In this document: positions 19,099 through 28,777 of the stretch, in pieces
How positions within the stretch are numbered: position 1 is the stretch's first letter
Layout: the number at the start of each line of letters is the position of its first letter
Assembly (NCBI GenBank): GCA_963747515.1
Contig: CAVVFN010000011.1
Coordinates: 1-64,000, forward strand
DNA: 64,000 nucleotides
Direction: 5' to 3'
From: Mariniphaga sp963747515
GTDB taxonomy: Bacteria > Bacteroidota > Bacteroidia > Bacteroidales > Prolixibacteraceae
Notes under the pieces: generated by a model
The model's database searches: none
The model's input: only the letters and a program-made list of their open reading frames with translations
What the model was told of the DNA's origin: nothing
Program-made: the position numbers and the translations under genes

Positions 19099-19349
19099 AT
19101 GACGATACCAAAAGTTATCGAACATACCGTTACGTGACTTCAGAAAATTTTTGAAAAGTCAGGGATTAAAAATGATAAAATCTTCCAAGGGAAGAGGTGG
19201 TCATCGAGAAGTGGGCAAGGTCGGATTTGGAACGTCCGGTCACCATTCAAACTCATGTAGATCCGGTTCCTGAATTTATCGTTTTGCAGGTGCTTCGACA
19301 TATTGGAATGAGCAGAAAACAATTTTTTGAAGCATTCAAAAATAGTTGA
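19099..19349 (+). pseudogene. HicA-like toxin, frameshifted
   Basis: Across frames the text reads MTIPKVIEHTVT, LRDFRKFLKSQG, SSKGRGGHREVW, RPVTIQTHVDPVPEFIVLQV and LRHIGMSRKQFFEAF. The GGH and the final LRxIGMSRxxFF are HicA-like (double-stranded-RNA-binding fold, His active site). At least two or three indels after codon 12 kill it. It starts 2 bp after the antitoxin stop, as in intact hicBA pairs. Confidence 0.7.
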
Positions 19350-19377
19350 CAACTGCAAATCTAACATGACGGTATTC

Positions 19378-19710
19378 GAGAAATCTTCCTCCGCGTTCTC
19401 CGCGAGAAATCTTTTAAGAGGTTCACGCAGCGACCGCAGAGAAGAGGTTCACGTAGCGACCGCAACGTAAGAAATTCGCCGCGTTCTCCGCGTTCTCTTT
19501 CCGCTGCGCTCTCCGCGAGAAATCTTCTAATAGTTTCACGCAACGAACGCAACGAAGAGTTCACGCAAAGAGCGCAAAGATGTTTCACGCAGCGGACGCA
19601 GAGAAGACTGTCACGCAACGAGCGCAACGTTAATTCGCCGCGTCCGCCGCGTGCAATCTTCCGCCGCGTTCGCCGCGTGAAAATCTTCACACATTCTCCG
19701 CGAGAAACTA
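19378..19710 (+). repeat. Family A element, long compound copy
   Basis: Alternating left arms (TTCACGCAGCGACCGCAGAG, TTCACGCAACGAACGCAACG and others, about six) and right arms (CGCCGCGTTCTCCGCGTTC, CGCCGCGTCCGCCGCGTG and others, about six). It looks like two or three elements fused. The sequence after it matches that after the element at 17.75 kb. Confidence 0.85.
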
Positions 19711-19802
19711 TTCTTTTAACTTTAAGCAATAAATAGTGATTTATGACCAGGTTGACAGGATTGAAGAAATTAATTATAAAAAATGCAATACATTTGCTGG
19801 TA

Positions 19803-20159
19803 ATGAAAACAGTTTTTTACATAGCGGATTATTTACCTGCTACGGTTGCTTCGCGGCAGGCGATGCAATTGGTGGAGAAGAAGCTTTCAGTTTTAAAAGA
19901 AAAACATGTTGTTATCAGTTTTCAAAATGTTGATTTTATTTCAAGGGCATTTGCTGATGAATTCATTCATTCATTATCAAAGAACAGTATTGAATCCCAA
20001 TTTGCAGATGCCAATCCTGCGATAACTGAAACTCTTAATACCGTTAAAAAAAACCGGAACCAAAGAAACACTACCTGGCACAACATTGCCGTAACGGAAA
20101 TCAACGATAAAAAGCAACTGGATTTAATGTTGTCTCCTGATCTAATTATGTTCGACTGA
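19803..20159 (+). CDS. DUF4325 (STAS-like) protein, copy 1
   Basis: From ATG 19803 the protein reads MKTVFYIADYLPATVASRQA, then HVVISFQNVDFISRAFADEF. The latter is the DUF4325/STAS-like core with the FxSRAxADEF signature. DUF4325 proteins often pair with an ATPase-like partner in small regulatory operons; none is present here. The frame is also open upstream to 19743, but the second copy (22642) supports the later ATG. Nearly identical to 22642-22983 except for the C-terminus. Confidence 0.65.
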   Translation: MKTVFYIADYLPATVASRQAMQLVEKKLSVLKEKHVVISFQNVDFISRAFADEFIHSLSKNSIESQFADANPAITETLNTVKKNRNQRNTTWHNIAVTEINDKKQLDLMLSPDLIMFD

Positions 20160-20195
20160 ACTCTCATTCGCTCAGTCTCTCAGTCACTATCACTC

Positions 20196-20401
20196 CCATC
20201 ACCCGCATGCGCATGGCCGGAGCCAGCCCTGTGAAATGTTTGTAAAACAAATTTCACGGGGCCAGCACCGGCAGCCTGAAAAACATCATCAAAAAATCGC
20301 AGGAGGATATACGCGCCCTCACCAATAACGGGTTTCGGTTTCCGCTGGCGGTGCTTGCAGCAAAGAATATCCGGAAGTTGCCGCAGTTGCTGAAGAGATG
20401 A
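20196..20401 (+). pseudogene. Glycosyltransferase 2 3'-end fragment, with small palindrome insertion
   Basis: Matches the last about 55 codons of the glycosyltransferase at 21321-22174 (TRMRM, GASTGSLKNIIKKSQEDIRA, NNGFRFPLAVLAAKN, KLPQLLKR). A 34-bp imperfect palindrome with GTGAAAT and ATTTCAC arms is inserted at 20228-20261, flanked by GCCAG on both sides; this brings in a stop codon. The GA-rich tail after the stop (20402-20455) also resembles that after the intact gene. Confidence 0.85.
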
Positions 20402-20695
20402 GAGAGGGAGGGAGGGAGAGACTGAGAGACTGAGAGAGGGAGAGATTTTGAGATGAAAGAATTTTTAAAAAAATCCCTTCGCACATCGATAATTTAAAAA
20501 TTTAAATAACTCCAGAATGTTAGCTACGGCAAGGCTGCCATCATTTTGCACCCGCTTCTGCGCGATTGTATCACACCCGTCATGCGGATCAAACCGCCAG
20601 ACGGACAGTTCTTCCATTAATCCGTCGTAATTTTCACAATTGTTGCCATAACAACAAACACATTTTTAATTAACTTTGTAACAAAAGAATAAGAA
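20402..20695. other. Non-coding stretch: GA-rich tail and unassigned sequence
   Basis: 20402-20455 is GAGAGAGGGAGG-type simple repeat. 20460-20660 has no open frame I can support and no match to other parts of the window. Confidence 0.5.
20671..20678 (+). promoter_or_regulatory. -7 element TAACTTTG
   Basis: Fits TAnnTTTG and lies 17 bp before the ATG of the PIN-module antitoxin. Confidence 0.55.
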
Positions 20696-20908
20696 ATGGA
20701 AACAATTCAAGTTGAGATAAAAGACAAAAATGCACTTTCAATCCTAAGAGGCCTCGAAAAAGCAAATATTATAAAACTAATAAAAACAAAAAACAAAGAA
20801 GAAAACTCTCCTGTTCGCCATAAAGGTGCTTTCACACATGAAAGAGCAATTGAAATGATTAAAAACATTGAAAAATCAAGAGACGAATGGGAAGAAAGAA
20901 CTATCTGA
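20696..20908 (+). CDS. Antitoxin of PIN module 1
   Basis: METIQVEIKDKNALSILRGL at the N-terminus looks like a strand followed by a helix; the C-terminus HERAIEMIKNIEKSRDEWEE is an amphipathic helix that would block the PIN active site. It resembles the antitoxin at 26747 in the same context (MESLRINIINKDAITILEGM, IEKERSEWEERY). The 22-bp overlap with the toxin gene implies coupled translation. Confidence 0.7.
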   Translation: METIQVEIKDKNALSILRGLEKANIIKLIKTKNKEENSPVRHKGAFTHERAIEMIKNIEKSRDEWEERTI

Positions 20909-21294
20909 TTGATACCAATATCGCTATATATTATTTTGGGCTGCTGATTGAAAAAGAATCAGAAAGTTTTCTGGAGAAAATTTTAACAAACAACTATTAT
21001 ATTTCGGTAATCAATAGAATAGAGCTGTTAGGAAATAAAAAGATCGAACAAAAAGAACAGGATGCATTGGATGCGTTTATAGATAATGCTTTTGTCATTA
21101 ACCTGGATGAGGAAATAATACTCAAGACAATAGCAATTCGAAAAAAATACCCTGTTAAACTCCCTGATGCTATCATCGCTGCTACTTGTCTTGTAAATAA
21201 TTGCCTGTTAATTACCAACAATACAAAAGATTTCGACAAGATTGATGGCTTAAGTACCATTAAGGTAAAATTTATATCGCCGCCGATCAGGTGA
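20887..21294 (+). CDS. PIN-domain toxin (VapC-like), module 1
   Basis: 135 residues. NYLIDTNIAIYYF carries the first acidic residue, VINRIELLG the glutamate, LPDAIIAATCLV the third acidic site, and LITNNTKDF the last aspartate of the PIN RNase active site. This family typically cleaves tRNA or rRNA with Mg2+ and is neutralised by the upstream antitoxin. Start GRKNYLIDT at 20887 overlaps the antitoxin. Intact. Confidence 0.85.
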   Translation: MGRKNYLIDTNIAIYYFGLLIEKESESFLEKILTNNYYISVINRIELLGNKKIEQKEQDALDAFIDNAFVINLDEEIILKTIAIRKKYPVKLPDAIIAATCLVNNCLLITNNTKDFDKIDGLSTIKVKFISPPIR

Positions 21295-21320
21295 TCCACC
21301 GCTGCAGTGTACCTCTTCAA

Positions 21321-22174
21321 ATGAAAATCTCAATCATCACAGCCACTACAACAGCGCCACCCACATTGCCGGTTGCCTGGCTTCTGTAAACAACCAATCC
21401 CGTCAGATAAATCATGCCGGGCAGGCGTACAATAACATCGAACACATCATCATCGATGGCGCATCTACAGACAACACACTGGCAGTTATAAAAACCACTC
21501 CCAACCGGATTACCAAACTCATTTCCGAACCTGATAACGGCATTTACCATGCCCTCAACAAAGGCATTGTCCTAACCACAGGCGAAGTAATCGGCTTCCT
21601 ACATGCCGACGATACCTATGCCTCGGATACCATTCTGGAGAAAATTGCAGAAGTATTTGAAAAAAACAAAACAATAGATGTTGTATTTGGCAACCTGGTT
21701 TTCGTAAATGCCGAAGGAAAAGCCATACGTACCTGGCAGAGCAACACGTTTGTCCGCGGAGATATCCGCTACGGCTGGATGCCCCCGCATCCCACACTGT
21801 TCCTTCGCAAAAAGGTGTACGAAAAGCACGGCGGGTTTAACACTTCCTTCCGCAAACAATCAAATATTCCGCTCTTTCTCCCCTCCAGGGGAGATGTCCG
21901 GCGTAAGGCAAGTGGGAGGGCAAGGACAGAGGGGTTTGCCGGGGATTACGATTTCATGCTCCGCGTAATGAAAGACCCGGAAATCAATTTAGCTTACCTT
22001 CCCGAAACCATCACCCGCATGCGCATGGGCGGAGCCAGCACCGGCAGCCTGAAAAACATCATCAAAAAATCGCAGGAAGATATCCGCGCCCTTACCAATA
22101 ACGGGTTTCGGTTCCCGCTGGCGGTGCTTGCAGCAAAGAATATTCGTAAGTTGCCGCAGTTGCTGAAAAGATGA
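21321..22174 (+). pseudogene. Glycosyltransferase family 2, one deletion near start, one in-frame insertion
   Basis: MKISIITAT then, with one T restored near 21345, YNSATHIAGCLASVNNQS; IIIDGASTDNT, EPDNGIYHALNKGI and FLHADDTYAS are GT2 (GT-A fold) motifs with the DxD-like HADD. From about 21346 to the stop the frame is continuous. A family D element adds about 28 residues between NTSFR and AGDYDFMLR without breaking the frame. Its 3' end is duplicated at 20196-20401. It would transfer a sugar in polysaccharide synthesis; donor unknown. Confidence 0.8.
21853..21938 (+). repeat. Family D element inside the glycosyltransferase, in frame
   Basis: CTCCCCTCCAGGGGAGATGT, GGCGTAAGG and ACAGAGGGGTTTG lie between codons for NTSFR and AGDYDF, where related enzymes have no extra residues. 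The frame is open on both sides, so length must be a multiple of three (about 84 bp). Confidence 0.75.
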
Positions 22175-22330
22175 GAGAGAGAGGGAGAGACTAAGAGACT
22201 AAAAGAATGAGAGAGGGAGAGAAAAAGCGACTAAGAGTATGGAGAGAAGGAGCGAATGAGAGAGAAGATGCGAATGACTGAAAGATTAAGGGAGTGAGAG
22301 AAGAAGTGAGGGGGCGAATAATTAGTTATC
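22175..22330 (+). repeat. GA-rich simple repeat
   Basis: Degenerate GAGAGAGGGAGAGACTAAGAG and GAATGAGAGAG runs after the glycosyltransferase stop. A shorter relative follows the duplicated 3' end at 20402. Confidence 0.6.
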
Positions 22331-22387
22331 TTTAACGAGCAGTTACATATTGATTACCGATCGAAGAAGCTCAGAAAGCAACATTTA

Positions 22388-22588
22388 ATGCTGGTTATGA
22401 ATCAAAGGGTAATAACAATTAAAAATCCAAAGGATGATACGATGGGTGCTTCTATCAATTCATTGGTTGATGTGCTGGAACAATGGAATTCTGTTTCAGA
22501 AAATGAAAACATTATCGTAGATTTAAGCAGAATTACTTTTGTCCATCCTTTTTTTATTTTACCAATATGTGTATTGATTTCTGACTAG
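22388..22588 (+). pseudogene. Truncated N-terminal fragment, possible partner of DUF4325
   Basis: 66 residues: MNQRVITIKNPKDDTMGASI, then ENIIVDLSRITFVHPFFILP, a STAS-like strand-helix pattern. It stops abruptly at CVLISD, at the junction with the duplicated DUF4325 segment, so it looks cut by recombination. I do not recognise the complete parent. Confidence 0.4.
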
Positions 22589-22641
22589 GGTGGACAGGAT
22601 GGAAGAAATTAATTATAAAAAATGCAATACATTTGCAGGTA

Positions 22642-22983
22642 ATGAAAACAGTTTTTTACATAGCGGATTATTTACCTGCTACGGTTGCTTCGCGGCAGGC
22701 AATGCAATTGGTGGAGAAGAAGCTTTCAGTTTTGAAAGAAAAACATGTTGTTATCAGTTTTCAAAATGTTGATTTTATTTCAAGGGCATTTGCTGATGAA
22801 TTCATTCATTCATTATCAAAGAACAATATTGAACCCCAATTTGCAGATGCCAATCCTGCGATAACTGAAACTCTTAATACCGTTAAAAAAAACCGGAACC
22901 AAAGAAACAATACCTGGCACAACATTGCCGTAACGGAAATCAACGATAAAAAGCAACTGGATTTAATGTTGTCGTTGATCTAG
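22642..22983 (+). CDS. DUF4325 (STAS-like) protein, copy 2
   Basis: Almost identical to copy 1 from MKTVFYIADYLPATVASRQA to NDKKQLDLML, then a different end (SLI). The shared block starts about 80 bp upstream of the ATG (GGACAGGATGGAAGAAATTA), so the duplication includes upstream DNA. The core VVISFQNVDFISRAFADEF supports DUF4325. Role unknown. Confidence 0.6.
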   Translation: MKTVFYIADYLPATVASRQAMQLVEKKLSVLKEKHVVISFQNVDFISRAFADEFIHSLSKNNIEPQFADANPAITETLNTVKKNRNQRNNTWHNIAVTEINDKKQLDLMLSLI

Positions 22984-23039
22984 TCAGTCTCTAAGTCTCT
23001 TAGTCACATAGTCCTCCAGGCCTCCTACAGCAACACTCC

Positions 23040-26000
23040 ACTTCCCATTCTTTTTTTTACACCGGCGCTTTAGCCCGGTGATTCTGCGAATAAACAAAGG
23101 CACCTCCCCCTTTCCGCTTTAGCGTTTAATCCTCTTTCTTAATCACCACAAACCCGTACTTCTCAATAAACTCCCCGTATTCATCCTCCCAGGTTCTCTT
23201 TTTATGATGCTCCTCCTGGGTTAGAATATAATTCCTTACCCTTTTTACCAGAGATTCACTTACAGCCAGGGGGAAAGGGGGAGGTGCTTCTATCTCAATC
23301 ACCACGCTAAAGCATGGTGTAAAACCTACCGGACCTGTTCTTTTTACACCAGCCCGGAAATCAGGGGGAAGGGGAGAGGTCTTTTAACTTATTCACCAAG
23401 CTGAAGCATGGTGCAAAACCCTCTTTTTTACAAACTGTAGCTCCAGCCCGTGATTCTGCAGTGCAAAACCCTCTTTTTTACACCGGCGCTTTAACCCGTA
23501 ATACTGCAGTGCAAAACCCTCTTTTTTTACACCGGCGCTTTATCCCGTGATTCTGCAGTGCAAAACCCTCTTTTTACACCGGCGCTTTAACCCGTAATAC
23601 TTCAGTGCAAAACCCTCTTTTTACACCGGCGCTTTAGCCCGGTGATTCTGCGAATCCAACGCACCACCCCCTTTCCGCTTTAGCGTTTAATCCTCATTCT
23701 TAATCACCACAAACCCGTACTTCTCAATAAATTCCCCGTATTCATCCTCCCAGGTTCTCTTTTTATGATGCTCCTCCTGGGTTAGAATATAATTCCTTAC
23801 CCTTTTTACCAGAGATTCACTTACAGCCAGGGGGAAAGGGGGAGGTGCTTCTATCTCAATCACCACGCTAAAGCATGGTGTAAAACCTACCGGACCTGTT
23901 CTTTTTACACCAACCCGGAAATCAGGGGGAAGGGGAGAGGTCTTTTAACTTATTCACCAAGCTGAAGCATGGTGCAAAACCCTCTTTTTTACAAACTGTA
24001 GCTCCAGCCCGTGATTCTGCAGTGCAAAACCCTCTTTTTACACCGGGCTTTAAACCGTAATACTGCAGTGCAAAACCCTCTTTTTTACACTGTAGCTCCA
24101 GCCCGTAATACTGCGGTGCAAAACCCTCTTTTTTACACCGGCGCTTTAGCCCGGTGATTCTGCGAATCCAACGCACCACCCCCTTTCCGCTTTAGCGTTT
24201 AATCCTCATTCTTAATCACCACAAACCCGTACTTCTCAATAATTCCCCGTATTCATTCTCCCAGGTTCTCTTTTTATGATGCTTCTCCTGGGTTAGAATA
24301 TAATTCCTTACCCTTTTTACCAGAGATTCACTTACAGCCAGGGGGAAAGGGGGAGGTGCTTCTATCTCAATCACCACGCTAAAGCATGGTGCAAAACCTA
24401 CCGGACCTGTTCTTTTTACACCAACCCGGAAATCAGGGGGAAGGGGAGAGGTCTTTTAACTTATTCACCAAGCTGAAGCATGGTGCAAAACCCTCTTTTT
24501 TACAAACTGTAGCTCCAGCCCGTGATTCTGCAGTGCAAAACCCTCTTTTTTACACCGGATTATACAACCCGTAATACTGCAGTGCAAAACCCTCTTTTTT
24601 ACAAACTGTAGCTCCAGCCCGTGATTCTGCGGTGCAAAACCCTCTTTTTTACACCGTGGCTTTAGCCCGGTGATTCTGCGAATCCAACGCACCACCCCCT
24701 TTCCGCTTTAGCGTTTAATCCTCTTTCTTAATCACCACAAACCCGTACTTCTCAATAAACTCCCCGTATTCATCCTCCCAGGTTCTCTTTTTATGATGCT
24801 TCTCCTGGGTTAGAATATAATTCCTTACCCTTTTTACCAGAGATTCACTTACAGCCAGGGGGACAGGGGAGGTGCTTCTATCTCAATCACCACGCTAAAG
24901 CATGGTGCAAAACCTACCGGACCTGTTCTTTTTACACCAACCCGGAAATCAGGGGGAAGGGGAGAGGTCTTTTAACTTATTCACCAATCTGAAGCATGGT
25001 GCAAAACCCTCTTTTTTACAAACTGTAGCTCCAGCCCGTGATTCTGCAGTGCAAAACCCTCTATTTTTACACCGTGGCTTTAAACCGTAATACTGCAGTG
25101 CAAAACCCTCTTTTTTACACCGTGTCTTTAACCCGTAATACTTCAGTGCAAAACCCTCTTTTTTTACACCGGCGCTTTAGCCCGGTGATTCTGCGAATCC
25201 AACGCACCACCCCCTTTCCGCTTTAGCGTTTAATCCTCTTTCTTAATCACCACAAACCCGTACTTCTCAATAAACTCCCCGTATTCATCCTCCCAGGTTC
25301 TCTTTTTATGATGCTTCTCTTGGGTTAGAATATAATTCCTTACCCTTTTTACCAGAGATTCACTTACAGCCAGGGGGACAAGGGGAGGTGCTTCTATCTC
25401 AATCACCACGCTAAAGCATGGTGTAAAACCTACCGGACCTGTTCTTTTTACACCAGCCCGGAAATCAGGGGGAAGGGGAGAGGTCTTTTAACTTATTCAC
25501 CAATCTGAAGCATGGTGCAAAACCCTCTTTTTTACAAACTGTAGCTCCAGCCCGTGATTCTGCAGTGCAAAACCCTCTATTTTTACACCGTGGCTTTAAA
25601 CCGTAATACTGCAGTGCAAAACCCTCTTTTTTACACCGTGTCTTTAACCCGTAATACTTCAGTGCAAAACCCTCTTTTTTTACACCGGCGCTTTAGCCCG
25701 GTGATTCTGCGAATCCAACGCACCACCCCCTTTCCGCTTTAGCGTTTAATCCTCTTTCTTAATCACCACAAACCCGTACTTCTCAATAAACTCCCCGTAT
25801 TCATTCTCCCAGGTTCTCTTTTTATGATGCTCCTCCTGGGTTAGAATATAATTCCTTACCCTTTTTACCAGAGATTCACTTACAGCCAGGGGGACAGGGG
25901 GAGGTGCTTCTATCTCAATCACCACGCTAAAGCATGGTGCAAAACCTACCGGACCTGTTCTTTTTACACCAACCCGGAAATCAGGGGGAAGGGGAGAGGT

Positions 26001-26362
26001 CTTTTAACTTATTCACCAAGCTGAAGCATGGTGCAAAACCCTCTTTTTTACAAACTGTAGCTCCAGCCCGTGATTCTGCAGTGCAAAACCCTCTATTTTT
26101 ACACCGTGGCTTTAAACCGTAATACTGCAGTGCAAAACCCTCTTTTTTACACCGTGTCTTTAACCCGTAATACTTCAGTGCAAAACCCTCTTTTTTTACA
26201 CCGGCGCTTTAGCCCGGTGATTCTGCGAATCCAACGCACCACCCCCTTTCCGCTTTAGCGTTTAATCCTCTTTCTTAATCACCACAAACCCGTACTTCTC
26301 AATAAACTCCCCGTATTCATTCTCCCAGGTTCTCTTTTTATGATGCTCCTCCTGGGTTAGAA
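23040..26362 (-). repeat. 516-bp tandem array: REP hairpins + transposase 3' ends, seven copies
   Basis: Minus-strand transposase stop codons lie at 23126, 23687, 24199, 24715, 25230, 25746 and 26262, periods 561, 512, 516, 515, 516 and 516. Each copy retains about 140 bp encoding RNYILTQEEHHKK through KYGFVVI. Between them are REP units: CACCACGCTAAAGCATGGTG, TGCAAAACCCTCTTTTTTAC, CACCGGCGCTTTAGCCCGGTG (as CACCGGCGCTTTAG and CCCGGTG). The last copy is cut at 26362, precisely where the antitoxin cassette begins. No complete gene is present in these 3.3 kb. Confidence 0.9.
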
Positions 26363-26365
26363 TTT

Positions 26366-26411
26366 GTTTTAAACTTTTTTAAATTGCTACATTTACAGAA
26401 AATATTTTGTC
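26366..26411 (+). promoter_or_regulatory. Promoter block shared with the ART-like toxin-antitoxin locus
   Basis: GTTTTAAACTTTTTTAAA plus TTGCTA is identical to 9048-9070, and TACATTTACA lies 14 bp before the ATG, the same spacing as at 9097-9106. Confidence 0.5.
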
Positions 26412-26591
26412 ATGTGCACCAAAGAAATAGAAAAAGCCGATAAACATAAACAGATAAAAGCTTTTGGCAAGCGGATAGCATCTGATAAAAAGAAGTCAGA
26501 GAATTTCCTAAAAAGTATTGGAGTACTTACTTCGGATGGAAAAGTCAGCCCGCATTATAAAGAATTATGTATTCCACTCGATCAGGATTAG
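26412..26591 (+). CDS. Orphan homologue of the 9.1-kb antitoxin
   Basis: 59 residues: MCTKEIEKADKHKQIKAFGK, then SENFLKSIGVLTSDGKVSPH and YKELCIPLDQD. Clearly homologous to the 57-residue protein at 9121. The start of the toxin frame overlaps it as before (MYSTRSGLVL) but the homology ends there and the frame stops after six more codons. So only promoter and antitoxin remain. An orphan antitoxin could protect against the intact toxin 17 kb away, which is inference. Confidence 0.65.
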   Translation: MCTKEIEKADKHKQIKAFGKRIASDKKKSENFLKSIGVLTSDGKVSPHYKELCIPLDQD

Positions 26592-26746
26592 TATTACAAA
26601 GAGCAAAGAGCCTTTAGGGCAAAGAGCATAGAGCATAGTGAAGAGCGAAGATGACTTTAGCATAGAGAATCTGTTTGAGATTAATTTTGAATTATAACCC
26701 AAACATTTTGTATCTTTACTTCATTAATTGCAATAATAACAGCAGT

Positions 26747-26956
26747 ATGGAAAGTTTGAGAATTAATATTATAAACAAAGATGCAATAACCATTCTTGAA
26801 GGGATGGAACAAGTGGGACTAATCACTTTACACAGGAATGAGCACGGTAAAAATAATCTTTCAAAGCAACTAAGAGGAGCTATTTCAGGTACAAAAGCAA
26901 ATGATATGATGCAGTACATTGAAAAAGAACGTTCAGAATGGGAAGAAAGGTATTGA
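26747..26956 (+). CDS. Antitoxin of PIN module 2
   Basis: 69 residues, MESLRINIINKDAITILEGM to IEKERSEWEERY. Same architecture as 20696-20908: short strand, helix, disordered middle, amphipathic helix. The ATG at 26747 matches the start of its paralogue. A 19-bp overlap with the toxin gene. TATCTTTA about 36 bp upstream may be a weak -7 element. Confidence 0.7.
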   Translation: MESLRINIINKDAITILEGMEQVGLITLHRNEHGKNNLSKQLRGAISGTKANDMMQYIEKERSEWEERY

Positions 26957-27324
26957 TTGATACAAATATTGCCATTGGGTACGTTGGCAATCGGCTTGAC
27001 ATTAATTTAATGAACAAACTTGACAGAATTTTTGACGGAACATATCATTTGTCTGTAATAAATAAAATTGAGATTTTAGGTTATCCAAATTTAAGTTTGG
27101 AGGAAGAAAAGGTTTTTAATCTGTTAATCAACAACGCGATACTCCATCCAATTGACAATGTGATCATCGAAAAAACCATTGAAATAAAGAAAAACTATCG
27201 CATAAAACTTCCCGATGCGCTAATTGCTGCTACATGCCTGGTTTACCAATTGGAAATATTCACACTTAACTTAAAAGATTTCAAAAATATTACAGACTTG
27301 TTATTTTTCAAAACAGAAGGTTAA
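26938..27324 (+). CDS. PIN-domain toxin (VapC-like), module 2
   Basis: 128 residues with VLIDTNIAIGYV, VINKIEILGYP, LPDALIAATCLVY and TLNLKDF, the acidic quartet of PIN RNases. Diverged paralogue of 20887-21294: same plan but few identical blocks, so the two modules are not a recent duplication. Intact and coupled to the upstream antitoxin. Confidence 0.85.
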   Translation: MGRKVLIDTNIAIGYVGNRLDINLMNKLDRIFDGTYHLSVINKIEILGYPNLSLEEEKVFNLLINNAILHPIDNVIIEKTIEIKKNYRIKLPDALIAATCLVYQLEIFTLNLKDFKNITDLLFFKTEG

Positions 27325-27339
27325 TGAGGAGCGGTTTTC

Positions 27340-28335
27340 GGGAAATCCATCCATGTTGTACGGCAATTTCACACATGATTTACACGTACGCTGCTGCCCT
27401 TCGTTCCCTGTTTCCCCGCTACGAAGCCGTCATTGCGAATCCCCCGCCTGTTTCAATGAAAAGCCGTATGCAGCAAACGGCAAGAAACATCAAACAGGGT
27501 AAATGCATTCGCATACAACTGGCGGGGGGTGAAGCAATCTGTACCAATTGGCAGCGGCCATCCATGAATCAATATTGGCAGGCTGACCTTATCAACAGAT
27601 TGCCGCGCTACCTGGTGTGCCAATGCCGGTGTTCTGATTAGGGTGATGTGCATGTATGAAAAGTCTGTGCTTCAAAGTCATCCCGCTCGCAATGACGGTC
27701 AGATGGTTTGTACGGGCGCTCACATACTGCAGGCGGGGGGTGAAGCAATCTGTACCAATTGGCAGCGGCCATCCATGAATCAATATTGGCAGGCTGACCT
27801 TATCAACAGATTGCCGCGCTACCTGGTGTGCCAATGCCGGTGTTCTGATTAGGGTGATGTGCATGTATGAAAAGTCTGTGCTTCAAAGTCATCCCGCTCG
27901 CAATGACGGTCAATGGTTTGACGGCAGGGGGATGAAGAACGGTCAATTGGTTTTGTACAGCAGGGAAATCAAGTTCATCCACAAACCCACATGATTTGCA
28001 CGTACGCTGCTGCCCTTCGTTCCCTGTCTCCCTACAACGGAGCCGTCATTGCGAATCCCCCGCCTGTTTCAATGAAAAGCCGTATGCAGCAAACGGCAAG
28101 AAACATCAAACAGGGTAAATGCATTCGCATACAACTGGCGGGGGGTGAAGCAATCTGTACCAATTGGCAGCGGCCATCCATGAATCAATATTGGCAGGCT
28201 GACCTTATCAACAGATTGCCGCGCTACCTGGTGTGCCAATGCCGGTGTTCTGATTAGGGTGATGTGCATGTATGAAAAGTCTGTGTTTCAAAGTCATCCC
28301 GCTCGCAATGACGGTCAATGGTTTGTATGGCAGGG
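27340..28335. repeat. Family C repeat array
   Basis: A block of about 200 bp (GCGGGGGGTGAAGCAATCTG, ATCAATATTGGCAGGCTGAC, GCCGCGCTACCTGGTGTGCC, CATCCCGCTCGCAATGACGG) occurs three times, near 27515, 27737 and 28138. The outer flank (TTCCCTG, GCCGTCATTGCGAATCCCC, GCCGTATGCAGCAAACGG) occurs twice. GTCATTGCGA and TCGCAATGAC are inverse of each other, making long-range inverted repeats. The open frames inside are a by-product of repetition. No gene is supported. Confidence 0.75.
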
Positions 28336-28777
28336 GAGGAGGAAAATGGGGGTCAGCATTTCTATAAACATTTGACTCCTTCGGAGTCATTTCATGAATC
28401 TGCGTTCTCTTCCTCTTCACAATTTCACAATTTAGCCGTTTGGCAATTTCCCAATTCTTATCAGCGTAAATCTTAATTAATCATATTAATCTGCGTCTAA
28501 CTCTTCTTCACAATTTCACAATTATGATTTTTGCCATAGTGCTTACTTTTAAGTTATTTATGCTGACTAAATGTACAAAGGAAGTATTACAGGGGTATAA
28601 ATCGTGACACTGTTTTCCTGCAATTGCCGGATTATTCCACTTCCGTCTCCATCCTTAATCGCACAGAGATAGCGGAGGGATGGCAGTGGGATGGAAGTGG
28701 CACAGGCAATGGATGAGGTATTTTTCCACGGGAGTTGGATGAAATTTATCCTGAACCATAAATCAAAGCAGAGTTAT
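28336..28777. other. Stretch without a recognised gene; one small hairpin
   Basis: 28373-28389 is a perfect hairpin (TGACTCC, loop TTC, GGAGTCA). TTCACAATTTCACAATT occurs at about 28419 and 28512. The remainder has no supported open frame. Confidence 0.5.

Noticed and set aside
27324..28269. Several open frames of 66-105 codons on both strands in the family C array
   Set aside because: They are identical repeats of the same sequence, with no ribosome-binding sites.
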